Shown: positions 36,444 through 44,339 of the stretch, one piece after another
Layout of the letters: every line of letters begins with the position of its first letter
Position numbering within the stretch: the first letter of the stretch is position 1
Assembly (NCBI GenBank): GCA_951813295.1
Contig: CATOTI010000001.1
Span: 496,001 to 560,000 of the forward strand
Direction: 5' to 3'
Length of the DNA stretch: 64,000 nt
Origin: an uncultured Pseudomonadales bacterium
GTDB lineage: Bacteria; Pseudomonadota; Gammaproteobacteria; Pseudomonadales; Azotimanducaceae
Program-made: the position numbers and the translations under genes
Notes under the pieces: generated by a model
Database searches by the model: none
What the model was told of the DNA's origin: nothing
What the model saw: only the letters and a program-made list of their open reading frames with translations

Positions 36444-36471
36444 TTGCGGTGCCGGAAGACCGTCGTTCGAT

Positions 36472-37602
36472 CTACAGAACGTCGCCGAATCGGATGGGTT
36501 CGAGCTTAGGCGTTTCGGCTGCGACGATGTCCTGCATGCCGTCCCACTCTTCCCACATGTGCGTCAGCGCGTGTTTCGAGCGGACGAAGGGCTCATTGCC
36601 GTTTTCGTAGTCGAGCCACTCGCCCATCATGCCGCGGTCCGGGTGATCACTGACGCCGGTCACGACCTTGTCGGGTTGCCGCTTCTTGTTGCGGATCCTG
36701 AAGATCATGTTCTTGCGTGATTCGGTGCCGAACTCGTTGCGAGTGCCGGTATGCGGCATCTGGAAGATTGTGATGGCGGCATCACCGGGTTCCATCAGGA
36801 TCTGCGTTGGCCTCGGCCAGGGCTTACCATCCGGCGTGGTCTCGGGCGGGTTCGGGTCGAGTGCGATGAGCTTTTCCTGTACCGCGTCGGGCAGATAGAT
36901 ATGCCCGGCCCCGTTGGGTGCGGTGTAGTCGAACCGCGGCCAGCCGGGGCCTTCCGGACCAACGTTGCCGTTCTGCTCGTCCTGCCAGCGATAGAAGCCC
37001 TCGAGCACCCGGTGACCGCCGGGAACGACCGCGGTCTGCCCACATCCTTCGATCATCTGATCATTCAGGCAGACGATGACGAAAGCGGTGAACGATCCAA
37101 CGGCGAGCGTCATGTCCGGATCCTGGAAGAGCGGATACGTGTTCGTACCGATGACGTCCGCGCTCCGACCGATATCGCCGCGGGGACCTGATCCGATCAT
37201 CTTCGCGTAGCGTTCCGCCGGGGAACCCGTGAGCGTCTCCTGCGGCGGTGTCGTCGTAAAAAGACCTTCGGCGTGCATGCCGTGGCCGAAGTAGGGCAGA
37301 TCCCGATCGCGATAGCCGAGCGGCGTGAAGTGGTCTCGCGGTCCACTCTGCTTCGTGACGCCCACGTGCACCAGACTCGGCGGGTCGAACGCACCCATCG
37401 CATCGGTGAGGATTGGGGTCACGTTCGAATCGTTCACGAGGTCGGTCAGCTCGACGGCTGGAGCGAGGCTTTCGCCTCGCTTCGCCGCCTTGATCCGCGC
37501 CCGCGCCCGATCGACGAGATGTTGCGATACCGCATTCTTGATGACGATGTAGCCGTCGTGAAAAAGCCTGACTTTCTGTTCGTGGGAGAGTGCTGCTGCC
37601 AT
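36472..37602 (-). CDS. Phytanoyl-CoA dioxygenase (PhyH) family protein with HxE motif
   Basis: 376 residues. The likely iron motif is H110-A-E112 in GMHAEGLF, a histidine-x-glutamate version of the usual HxD, with a distal histidine in FQMPHTGTRNE and following arginines. LFHDGYIVIKNAVSQHLVDRA at the N-terminus is the PhyH signature. ATG at 37602 was chosen because GGAG lies upstream and the fold begins there. The thiolase-like gene lies 44 bases upstream on the same strand, so both belong to one transcription unit. Confidence 0.8.
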   Translation of the reverse strand: MAAALSHEQKVRLFHDGYIVIKNAVSQHLVDRARARIKAAKRGESLAPAVELTDLVNDSNVTPILTDAMGAFDPPSLVHVGVTKQSGPRDHFTPLGYRDRDLPYFGHGMHAEGLFTTTPPQETLTGSPAERYAKMIGSGPRGDIGRSADVIGTNTYPLFQDPDMTLAVGSFTAFVIVCLNDQMIEGCGQTAVVPGGHRVLEGFYRWQDEQNGNVGPEGPGWPRFDYTAPNGAGHIYLPDAVQEKLIALDPNPPETTPDGKPWPRPTQILMEPGDAAITIFQMPHTGTRNEFGTESRKNMIFRIRNKKRQPDKVVTGVSDHPDRGMMGEWLDYENGNEPFVRSKHALTHMWEEWDGMQDIVAAETPKLEPIRFGDVL

Positions 37603-37646
37603 TCGTCTTTGCTCCGGATCGTCCCGGTGGTCGTAGGTGGTGTCGG

Positions 37647-39110
37647 TTACGCCCGCGAGGCGCGGCGCTCTTCGTCGATCGATATTCGTGACCCGATCGG
37701 CTCCTGGTGCGTCATCGACGTCATCCACTCGGGATCCTCGGTGAAGCCCCAGGTTCGTTCGTTGCCGTCCGTCAACGCCGCAATGATCGCGCGCCCCGGC
37801 GCATCGCCCTGGTACATCACGACGTAGCTTTCGATCGTCGCGTCACCGACATGCTCGACGTCGTTCTTGCGCGGGAACGCATCGATCTCGCCCTGGCAAT
37901 CCTGATATCGGAACGGACTGCTCGGCGGCGTCGCCGAGTAGACGCCAAAGGCGTGCTTCGTCAGCAGCCCGCCGTTCGACGTGACGAATCCTTTCGCCTG
38001 TGCATCGTCGCGCAGGATCTCCGCCATCCGCACGATCGCGTGCATGACGTAGTTGTTGAGCGGACCGCCACCGAACGTGAGCCCACCGGTGACCGTCAGG
38101 TCGCGCGTCGGATCGATACCGAGTTCTTTCGCGGAGACTTGCACGGCGCTCGGGAAGCAGCTGTAGAGGTCGAGGTGATCGATATCCTCGACGCTCACCT
38201 CGGCGAGCTCGAGGCAGCGATTACCCGCCACGCGTATCGCGGGCGACGTGTGGAGATTGTCACGATGCGACACCTGTTCGGTGTCCGTACCGTGCGTCGA
38301 TGCCCAGGGGTAGACCCATTTCGATTCTGGAATGCCGAGTTCTTTCGCGGTGTCGGTGTCGGTCAGGATCAACGCCGCGCCCTGGTCGACGTTGTTGTTC
38401 GAGTTCATGAGCTTCGGGTAGGGGAAGGTCACCGCGCGGTTGGCGGGACCCACCGTGCGGATTTCTTCGGGCGTTCGAACTTCCTGGAACCAGGCATTCG
38501 GATTTCGTGAAGCGACGTCGCTGAAGCGCGCCCACAGTTCGGAAACGCGTTTTAGATGTTCGTCGATCGACTCACCGTTTGCCGCCCGGATCGCGTTCTC
38601 GAAGAGCGCATACCACGTCGTCGCCGCGCCGAGACCGACCGTACGCTCCTGCGGATTGGCGCCAAACCCGCCCTTGTCGAAGAGTCGATCCGGCGTACCG
38701 GGCGCTTCCCGCCACGCGACCCGCTCGCCATCACGACGGGCTTTCGCCATCACGTTGCCGCACTCGGCCCCGGTGACGATGACGACCTTCTGTCGGCCCG
38801 CTTGAATATCGAGCGCCGCCTGGCTGACGGCGTACTGAACCATGTTCCCGCCAAGCCCCGTCAGCCCTGTTTCGGCGTCTTCGATCCCAAGCGCCTCGAC
38901 GATCGCGGCCGCCGGGTTGCCGTACCACCAGAGCCCGCGAACCACGTGCACCGCATCGACGTGCGCGTAGAGCCCATCGACGCCGGTATCGCGTTTCGCG
39001 GCCTCGACCGCCCGAATCATCAGGTCGAGGGGTTCATCGCCCTCCGTCCAATCCTTGATGCGCTGCTCGATATGGGAAATACCTACGAGGATGGGCGTTC
39101 GGTCGGTCAT
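37647..39110 (-). CDS. Thiolase-like acetyl-CoA acetyltransferase family protein lacking the usual nucleophilic Cys
   Basis: 487 residues. The thiolase fold is visible from TPILVGISHIEQRI, through VVIVTGAECGNVMAKARR and DLYSCFPSAVQV, to GGLTFGGGPLNNYVMHAI. The position of the catalytic N-terminal cysteine is occupied by the segment GLGGNMVQYAVSQAAL, as in a subgroup of SCP-x-like proteins. Claisen-type chemistry may therefore depend on a different residue or be lost. It precedes a PhyH oxygenase. Confidence 0.82.
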   Translation of the reverse strand: MTDRTPILVGISHIEQRIKDWTEGDEPLDLMIRAVEAAKRDTGVDGLYAHVDAVHVVRGLWWYGNPAAAIVEALGIEDAETGLTGLGGNMVQYAVSQAALDIQAGRQKVVIVTGAECGNVMAKARRDGERVAWREAPGTPDRLFDKGGFGANPQERTVGLGAATTWYALFENAIRAANGESIDEHLKRVSELWARFSDVASRNPNAWFQEVRTPEEIRTVGPANRAVTFPYPKLMNSNNNVDQGAALILTDTDTAKELGIPESKWVYPWASTHGTDTEQVSHRDNLHTSPAIRVAGNRCLELAEVSVEDIDHLDLYSCFPSAVQVSAKELGIDPTRDLTVTGGLTFGGGPLNNYVMHAIVRMAEILRDDAQAKGFVTSNGGLLTKHAFGVYSATPPSSPFRYQDCQGEIDAFPRKNDVEHVGDATIESYVVMYQGDAPGRAIIAALTDGNERTWGFTEDPEWMTSMTHQEPIGSRISIDEERRASRA

Positions 39111-39152
39111 GGTCTCTCGGTGCTCCGGTCGAAGCGGCGAAAGATAGCGTAC

Positions 39153-39303
39153 TTTTTGCTTGTGGGGGCTCCGCCCCCACGCCCCCGCCGGATCGGCGCT
39201 GAGTCTGAGTTGGCGGATGGGGGAGTCACGCCGCGCGCCCAGTTCGGCGCGGAATAGCTGCGGGTTGTCCTCCCCTGGCGCGCGGACCGCGCCGGGGATC
39301 CCG
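39153..39303 (+). repeat. Inverted repeat copy A, about 150 bp
   Basis: Nearly the same sequence appears in opposite orientation at 42271-42421. Shared landmarks are TTTTT then CTTGTGGGGGCTCCGCCC, the tract GATCGGCG(C/G)GAGTCTGAG, GTTGGCGGATGGGGGA, and CGCGCGCCCAG(T)xCGGCGCGGAAT. The pair brackets the nested insertion sequences. Without IS256 the bracketed segment would be roughly 700 bp. Confidence 0.82.
39162..39180. repeat. Perfect GC hairpin, TCC loop
   Basis: GTGGGGGC pairs with GCCCCCAC around a TCC loop (8-bp stem). The same hairpin recurs in the inverted copy near 42394-42412. It lacks a T-tract on the plus strand but has T5 just before it, so on the minus strand nothing reads as a classical terminator for the thiolase gene, which starts rather than ends here. 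Confidence 0.7.
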
Positions 39304-39429
39304 GAGCGTGCGAAAAGAAGCGCAAAGGCGCCGCGGGTTTGAATCTGGCGGCCCGGGAAGCGTTGGCAGGCGATCTGGAAATGGTCGATCCGGCGGCAGT
39401 TTGAGGCTGAAATTTCCTGGCTTTTCTTC

Positions 39430-39456
39430 TAGGGGGGACCCTCCGGGTCCCCCCTA
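39430..39456. repeat. Perfect 12-bp GC hairpin, TCC loop
   Basis: TAGGGGGGACCC (39430-39441) pairs with GGGTCCCCCCTA (39445-39456) around TCC. It has the same loop and style as the hairpin at 39162-39180 and is followed by a C-run, suggesting a family of repetitive palindromes. Confidence 0.7.
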
Positions 39457-39533
39457 GGACCCCCCTGCGTCGCGGCGAAGCCGCGCCGGGCTCGAGGTCA
39501 TCGATTTCGCTGATTGGGGTTTGCCGGCTTTAG

Positions 39534-39541
39534 AACCAATT
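39534..39541. repeat. Left 8-bp target duplication of the IS256 element
   Basis: AACCAATT here is repeated at 42111-42118, immediately outside the two inverted ends of the IS256-family element. Eight bases is the usual target duplication length for this family. Confidence 0.85.
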
Positions 39542-39623
39542 GGTAGTGTGCCGAAGGATGTGCAAAAAGTTGGGTGGCCATGGTGTGCTTTTAGACACGA
39601 CATCAAAAAAGGCACACACACGA

Positions 39624-39626
39624 GAT
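39624..39626. repeat. Left 3-bp target duplication of IS3 element
   Basis: GAT at 39624-39626 is repeated at 40861-40863, just outside the two IS3 ends. Three bases is a usual duplication length for IS3-family insertions. Confidence 0.75.
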
Positions 39627-39691
39627 TGATCTTCCCCCGAGAAACCGGACACCGGATTTGAGTCGTACCATGATTCGAAACGAGGTGTTGG

Positions 39692-39979
39692 ATGACGAAA
39701 CAGAAACGGCGGCGATTTACCGAGGAGTTCAAACGGGAGGCGGTTCGGCTGGTCACAGACCAGGGTTACTCGTTCGGAGAAGCGGGGCGGAGCCTCGGGG
39801 TGCGTGGCGATTTGATATCGCGCTGGAAGCGCCGATTCGCGGCCGCTGACGAGACGTCGGACCGGGAGGTCTCAGAGCAGCAAAGGATTCGCGAGCTCGA
39901 GGCGGAAGTCCGCAAGCTGCGGATGGAGAAAGATATTCTAAAAAAGGCCACGGCCTTCTTTGTGCAAGAAAAGCCATGA
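39692..39979 (+). CDS. IS3-family transposase OrfA (HTH protein)
   Basis: 95 residues. RRRFTEEFKREAVRLV and YSFGEAGRSLGVRGDLISRWKRR form the helix-turn-helix, followed by a leucine-zipper-like segment (IRELEAEVRKLRMEKDILKKA). It binds the element's ends. Its end overlaps orfB by 4 bases in the -1 frame, and an A6G slippery run lies near its 3' end. Confidence 0.93.
   Translation: MTKQKRRRFTEEFKREAVRLVTDQGYSFGEAGRSLGVRGDLISRWKRRFAAADETSDREVSEQQRIRELEAEVRKLRMEKDILKKATAFFVQEKP
39940..39946 (+). promoter_or_regulatory. A6G slippery heptamer for -1 frameshifting (orfAB fusion)
   Basis: AAAAAAG within codons for KK near the end of orfA is the classical IS3-family site. A -1 shift there would join orfA to the orfB frame and produce the OrfAB transposase. 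It lies about 30 bases before the orfB start codon. Confidence 0.65.
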
Positions 39980-40830
39980 GGTATCGATTTATCGATGCGC
40001 ACAAGAAGGTCTGGCCCATCACCCTCATGTGCGCGGTGCTGAAGGTCTCGCGCAGTGGCTACTACGAATGGTGCGACCGGCCGCCAAGCGATCGAGATCG
40101 CGCCAACGCGGTGCTGGACAACGAGATCCAGGCGGTCTTCGAAGAACACCGCGAGCGTTACGGTTCACCACGCATCACCGACGAACTGAACGACCGGGGC
40201 ATCGCGTGCAGCAAGAACCGGGTGGCGCGACGGATGCAAACCCGCGGGTTCCGCGCGGTTCAGCGTCGGAAGTTCAAAGTGACAACGGACTCGAGCCACG
40301 ATAAACCAGTGGCCGAAGACCTGATCGAGCAGGACTTTGCCGCCTCAGAGCCAAACGAAAAGTGGGTGAGTGACATCACTTACGTGTGGACCGACGAAGG
40401 TTGGCTGTATCTCGCCACGGTGATGGATCTGTACTCGCGGGCGATTGTCGGCTGGGCGATGAACCGGCGCATGACGCAGCAGCTGGCCATCGACGCATTG
40501 ACGATGGCGTTGTTCCGACGGGGCTTTCCCCGGCAGACGATCATCCACTCGGATCGCGGCAGCCAGTACTGTTCAGCGGCCTACCAGCGGTTGATCAACC
40601 ACAACGGACTTCGTTGCAGCATGGGCCGTCGTGCCAACTGCTATGACAACGCTGCGATGGAGAGCTTCTTCCATACGCTGAAGGTCGAGCTCATCCATCG
40701 CGAGCGTTACCGGAGTCGCGCGGCCGCCCGTCGCGCGATCTTCGAATACATCGAGAGTTACTACAATCGACAACGAAAGCACTCAGCTATCGGCAATCAA
40801 ATCCCGATGCTGATGGAGGACGCGGCTTAA
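39976..40830 (+). CDS. IS3-family transposase OrfB (DDE catalytic part)
   Basis: 284 residues of rve/HTH_21 type. The DDE residues lie in WVSDITYVWT, IIHSDRGSQY and NAAMESFFHTLK, all intact, so the catalytic domain looks functional. It starts with an ATG that overlaps the orfA stop (ATGA). Translation is expected mainly as an OrfAB fusion by frameshifting. Confidence 0.93.
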   Translation: MRYRFIDAHKKVWPITLMCAVLKVSRSGYYEWCDRPPSDRDRANAVLDNEIQAVFEEHRERYGSPRITDELNDRGIACSKNRVARRMQTRGFRAVQRRKFKVTTDSSHDKPVAEDLIEQDFAASEPNEKWVSDITYVWTDEGWLYLATVMDLYSRAIVGWAMNRRMTQQLAIDALTMALFRRGFPRQTIIHSDRGSQYCSAAYQRLINHNGLRCSMGRRANCYDNAAMESFFHTLKVELIHRERYRSRAAARRAIFEYIESYYNRQRKHSAIGNQIPMLMEDAA

Positions 40831-40860
40831 CTGACTGTCCGGTAAAACGGGGGAACTTCA

Positions 40861-40863
40861 GAT
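40861..40863. repeat. Right 3-bp target duplication of IS3 element
   Basis: GAT follows the right IS3 end and overlaps the ATG of the IS256 transposase gene (GATG). The insertion therefore kept the start codon intact. Confidence 0.75.
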
Positions 40864-42061
40864 GACCACCCAGAAGAAGCGTAAGACGACGGCAGTCGAA
40901 CTGGAAGAGGTACTCAGCAGCGAGGGCGACCAGCTGCGCACGATGATGCGCGAGATGCTCCAAGAGCTATTGGAAGCGGAGATGGCCAAAGTGCTCCGCG
41001 CGCAACCCCACGAACGCAGCGACGAACGCCGGGGCTATCGAGCCGGTTACTACCCGCGCGGCTTGTTGACCCGCGTCGGCAAGCTCGAGCTGCGTGTACC
41101 GCGCGACCGCGAAGGACGCTTTTCCACGGAGCTGTTTGCGCGCTACCAGCGTTCCGAACAAGCCTTGGTCAGCGCGCTGGCGCAGATGTATATCGAGGGC
41201 GTTTCGACGCGCAAGGTCAAAGCGATCACGGAGGAGCTGTGTGGCCACAGCGTCTCGGCCTCGACCATCTCGCGGATCAACAAGCGCCTCGACAAGACGC
41301 TCACCGCATTCGCCACCCGACGACTCGAAGAACCGACGCCGTATCTGATCCTCGATGCGCGTTATGAGAAGGTCCGTGAGGCGGGAGTGATCCGCTCTCG
41401 AGCCGTGCTCATTGCCATTGGCATCAACTGGGAAGGACGCCGCCAGATACTGGCCGTGGAGCTCGCTCAACGGGAGAGTCGAAGTAGCTGGAAAGAGTTC
41501 CTCACCACGCTGCGTGATCGCGGCTTACACGGCGTCGAGTACGTCGTCAGCGATGATCACGATGGGCTGCGACGGGCGATCCAAGAAGTCCTCACCGACA
41601 GCGCCTGGCAACGCTGCTACGTGCACTTCCTGCGCAACGCCCTCGACCACATTCCGCGCAAGGCCGATGACGATTGTCTGCAGGAACTGCGCTGGCTCTA
41701 CGATCGTCGCAACGTCGATGAGGCGCGATCGGATCTCGCCGCTTGGATCGGCCGATGGCACACGAAGTATCCGAAGCTCACCGACTGGGTGGAGGAAAAC
41801 ATCGAGCAGACGTGGACGTTCTATCGCCTCCCGCATCGCCATCACAAGCACATGAAGAGCACCAACATGCTGGAACGGTTGAACGAGGAAATCCGTCGAC
41901 GAACGTATGTGGTGCGGATCTTTCCGAACGCGGCGAGTTGCTTACGCCTGGTGCGGGCGCTGGCCGTTGAGACCCACGAAAACTGGCTCGAACAGAGCCG
42001 CTACTTAAACATGGACTTGCTCAAGGAGCTGAAGAAGGAACAGCTCCGTCAAGCCGCTTAA
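40862..42061 (+). CDS. IS256-family (Mutator-type) transposase
   Basis: 399 residues, full length. DDE residues are D165 in LILDARYEKVR, D231 or D232 in VVSDDHDGLR, and E338 in NMLERLNEEIRRR; the CxxH of the family is in RCYVHFLRN. The ATG at 40862 is preceded by GGGGGAACTTCAG, which comes from the right end of the inserted IS3, so its ribosome site is now supplied by the other element. The gene looks intact and may still be expressed by readthrough from orfB. Confidence 0.94.
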   Translation: MTTQKKRKTTAVELEEVLSSEGDQLRTMMREMLQELLEAEMAKVLRAQPHERSDERRGYRAGYYPRGLLTRVGKLELRVPRDREGRFSTELFARYQRSEQALVSALAQMYIEGVSTRKVKAITEELCGHSVSASTISRINKRLDKTLTAFATRRLEEPTPYLILDARYEKVREAGVIRSRAVLIAIGINWEGRRQILAVELAQRESRSSWKEFLTTLRDRGLHGVEYVVSDDHDGLRRAIQEVLTDSAWQRCYVHFLRNALDHIPRKADDDCLQELRWLYDRRNVDEARSDLAAWIGRWHTKYPKLTDWVEENIEQTWTFYRLPHRHHKHMKSTNMLERLNEEIRRRTYVVRIFPNAASCLRLVRALAVETHENWLEQSRYLNMDLLKELKKEQLRQAA

Positions 42062-42110
42062 CCGCATGCCAGGCCACTCAACCCTTTTGCACAACTTGCG
42101 GCACACAACT

Positions 42111-42118
42111 AACCAATT
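42111..42118. repeat. Right 8-bp target duplication of the IS256 element
   Basis: AACCAATT, a direct repeat of 39534-39541, placed immediately after the right inverted end. Confidence 0.85.
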
Positions 42119-42497
42119 TGCCCTAAGGAAGTCTGTAGCGAACCGATCAGCCTGGAAATCCTTTCCAGGATATCGAGCGGAGGGAGAAGCTGCAGAATCC
42201 TGCAAACCCGACTAAACCATCCTACGAATCGCGCTCGATATCGACCGACGCCTTCCGGCGAACACGCCGACCCCCGGGGCCCCGGCGCGAAGCGCGCCAG
42301 GGGGGTACCGCCCGCTGCGATTCCGCGCCGTACTGGGCGCGCGGCGAGATTCCCCCATCCGCCAACTCAGACTCGGCGCCGATCCGGCGGGGGCGTGGGG
42401 GCGGAGCCCCCACAAGAAAAATGTATGGGCCACCCCATCGTTGCAACAGTCATTGGCGACTTTGGCAATCAGTCGGTCTGCACAAATGTATCCGGCC
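42119..42497. other. Intergenic region with repeat copy B
   Basis: No gene is supported in these 379 bases. The middle is repeat copy B; the sides show no recognisable feature. The right edge borders the subterminal repeat of the IS110-type element. Confidence 0.55.
42271..42421 (-). repeat. Inverted repeat copy B, about 150 bp
   Basis: Reverse-complement partner of 39153-39303, including the GTGGGGGC/GCCCCCAC hairpin and the GTTGGCGGATGGGGGA tract. The match weakens toward 42271, where one copy has GGATCCC and the other GGCCCCGGGGG. Confidence 0.82.
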
Positions 42498-42507
42498 TGT
42501 TAATGGG

Positions 42508-42679
42508 CTATTTCACGCCCTGGCCTGAGTGGGATCCGCGGCTCGTCGGCTCAATTAGCAAGGCGGGTTCGTAGACCCCTTTTTCTTGCCCGAGCTTCGA
42601 CGAAGCTGGATCGACTGATGAAGCCTGCCGCTAACGAGATGCCCGATGGGCAACCAAAATCCGTTCCCTACAACTGCCG
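42508..42679 (-). ncRNA. Possible IS1111-type bridge (seek) RNA region
   Basis: About 172 noncoding bases lie between the subterminal repeat and the transposase stop, on the 3' side of the gene. In IS1111-type elements this side encodes the structured guide RNA that pairs with donor and target DNA. The length fits known bridge RNAs, but I did not derive a confident fold or guide loops, so this is inferred from position. Confidence 0.35.
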
Positions 42680-43705
42680 CTACGCGCGCCCTGGATCGTA
42701 CTCCTCACCACTGCGCAGGACTGCCCATGACAGGCGCGCCAGTTTGTTCGCTAACGCCGTGATGATCACGTTCGGGTGCAAGCCCCGCGCCTCAAGGTCA
42801 TTCAGCCAAACACCTAGGCGGTGATCCTCCCGGCACAGGTTGTAGTAGCAGCTGCGCGCGCCGTGTATCAGCAGACTCCGAACGTAGCGGTTGCCGCGTT
42901 TGCTGATCCCCAGCAATCGCGTCCGGCCGCCTGTCGAGTGTTGCCGTGGCACCACCCCGAGCCACGCCGATACATCTCGGGCGCGTGTGAACTGCTCACC
43001 CTTGCCGATCGCCGCCACCAACGCCGTCGATGTCAGCGTGCCAATGCCCGGAATCGTCTGCAGACGCCGGCAGTCATCGCGCTCTCGCGCGATCTGCTCG
43101 ATCTCCCGGGTAATCGTGCGAACTTCATCATCTAAGTAACGCCACTGTCGTTGCAGTAATCCCAAAAGCGCGCGCAGACGCCGCGACAATGTGCTCTCGT
43201 CGTCCGCCAGTATCGTCGGTAAGGCCTTCGACAACGCTGTCGGACTCGTGCGCACCGTGATACCTCGCTCCAACAGAAACGCTCGGATCTCGTTGATGAC
43301 GCTTGTGCGCGTCTTCATGAGCTGCTGACGGACGCGGTGTAGGGCTTGCTGATCGTGTTGCTCGATCGTCTTGATCGGCACATATCGCATGGTCGGGCGG
43401 CGCACCGCCTCCGCAATCGCCAAGGCGTCGTTGAAGTCGTTCTTGTTGGTCTTCACGTACGGCTTGACGAAGTGCGCTGCCATCAATCGAACGTCATGAC
43501 CGTCGCGTTCAAACTGCCGCGCCAGGTGTTGTGAACCAGCGCACGCTTCCATGCCGATCACACATCGGCTGTGAGTGGCGACAAACTCAGCAAGCTTCGC
43601 TCGGCTGAACTGCTGCCGGAACACCGGCTTACCCGTGTGCGTCGTACCGACCACGTGGAAGGTGCTCTTGCCGACATCGATACCTAGGGTCACGATCTGC
43701 GTCAT
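42680..43705 (-). CDS. IS110-family transposase (DEDD), IS1111-like
   Basis: 341 residues. The RuvC-like DEDD domain begins VTLGIDVGKSTFHVVG, with TNKNDFNDALAIAEAVRRP and MRYVPIKTIEQ following. The C-terminal transposase_20 part has IPGIGTLTSTALVAAIG and LGVVPRQHSTGGRTRLLGIS, with the catalytic serine expected in the SLLIHGARS region. The ATG at 43705 follows CGAGGAGACCATCGC; an upstream in-frame ATG is not needed. The gene appears complete. Confidence 0.92.
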   Translation of the reverse strand: MTQIVTLGIDVGKSTFHVVGTTHTGKPVFRQQFSRAKLAEFVATHSRCVIGMEACAGSQHLARQFERDGHDVRLMAAHFVKPYVKTNKNDFNDALAIAEAVRRPTMRYVPIKTIEQHDQQALHRVRQQLMKTRTSVINEIRAFLLERGITVRTSPTALSKALPTILADDESTLSRRLRALLGLLQRQWRYLDDEVRTITREIEQIARERDDCRRLQTIPGIGTLTSTALVAAIGKGEQFTRARDVSAWLGVVPRQHSTGGRTRLLGISKRGNRYVRSLLIHGARSCYYNLCREDHRLGVWLNDLEARGLHPNVIITALANKLARLSWAVLRSGEEYDPGRA

Positions 43706-43906
43706 GCGATGGTCTCCTCGAGGGAACGTCGTGTGGGGACACTGATTGTCCACTCGGGGTGGACCATCCCATTAGCAATCAGAAATCCAGCCTACTCCTC
43801 CGGTGAAGCGGGCTTCCCAGCGCCGCCGGATCCCACTTCCCAGCCCACCGATTGCGCAACACCCCGACCCATACGAGACTCAACCCTCATCACCGAGGAG
43901 CAAGCC

Positions 43907-44329
43907 ATGGAAAAGAAAGGATTTGGTGGTCAGCCAGCGGATCGGAGCGCGCTCGAACTGGTCGAGGTCGGTTCGTTGTCGTTGGCGGTGGAGTACCGCT
44001 TCGTCGGTGCGGAGCAGGGGCCGTCGATTCATGTGTTCGGGCCCGTGGGTGGCGCGGATGAGGAGATCCTGCGGTTCGATTGCTTCGATGCTGTGCCGCA
44101 TTATCACTACGGGTTTTCGTATATCGATCAGGCGATGGTGCCGATCGATACGGCGGCGGTGGGTGACGCGTTCGAATGGGTGTGCAACACGGTTGAACGT
44201 CGCTTACCTGACCTGCTGGCGAAGGCGGATGCGCCGGACGCCGCGGCGGCGGTCGACATGACCGGCCTGGCCGAGGCGATGGTGACGATTCGCGACCGTG
44301 GACGCGCACTCGCGGCGGCGCACGCGTAG
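43907..44329 (+). CDS. Conserved small protein of unknown function
   Basis: 140 residues from the ATG at 43907, which follows GAGGAGCAAGCC. The protein is acidic and predicted to be mostly beta in the middle (LSLAVEYRFVGAEQGPSIHVFGPV, then FDCFDAVPHYHYGFSY), with a helical C-terminus. The HYHYG segment could bind metal. I do not recognise the family. The gene starts about 130 bases after the IS110-type element and may have lost its native promoter. Confidence 0.6.
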   Translation: MEKKGFGGQPADRSALELVEVGSLSLAVEYRFVGAEQGPSIHVFGPVGGADEEILRFDCFDAVPHYHYGFSYIDQAMVPIDTAAVGDAFEWVCNTVERRLPDLLAKADAPDAAAAVDMTGLAEAMVTIRDRGRALAAAHA

Positions 44330-44339
44330 GGGCCGTCCG

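Larger units (their letters stand above)
39111..39533. other. Intergenic region with repeat copy A and GC hairpins
   Basis: No gene is supported here. The stretch holds repeat copy A (39153-39303), two perfect GC-rich hairpins with TCC loops, and a unique sequence up to the IS256 target duplication. Base composition alternates between G-runs and C-runs, unlike the coding flanks. Confidence 0.6.
39627..40860 (+). mobile_element. IS3-family insertion sequence nested in IS256
   Basis: 1234 bp. The left end TGATCTTCCCCCGAGAAACC and the reverse complement of the right end TGAAGTTCCCCCGTTTTACC share TGA, TTCCCCCG and ACCGGACA. The element carries orfA and orfB in the usual overlapping arrangement. 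It is inserted 47 bases inside the IS256 left inverted repeat and directly before the IS256 transposase start. Confidence 0.87.
39542..42110 (+). mobile_element. IS256-family insertion sequence, interrupted by IS3
   Basis: The left end (39542-39582, GGTAGTGTGCCGAAGG...) and the reverse complement of the right end (42070-42110, AGTTGTGTGCCGCAAG...) match over about 40 bases, including TGTGCCG, TGTGCAAAA and GTGGCC. Both are flanked by AACCAATT. Subtracting the IS3 insert and its 3-bp duplication leaves 1332 bp, the normal size for an IS256 element with one 399-residue transposase. Confidence 0.88.
42498..43777 (-). mobile_element. IS110-family element (IS1111-like), approximate limits
   Basis: The transposase gene is enclosed by a short subterminal inverted repeat: TGTTAATGGG at 42498-42507 and CCCATTAGCA at 43768-43777 (9 of 10 bases complementary). 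Subterminal repeats and absence of target duplications are features of the IS1111 subgroup. The exact tips lie a few bases outside these repeats and cannot be fixed without an empty-site comparison. Confidence 0.6.

Noticed and set aside
39454..39756. A 100-residue minus-strand open frame
   Set aside because: It runs across the IS256 and IS3 ends and the IS3 orfA start; no recognisable domain, so it is a chance frame in mobile-element termini.
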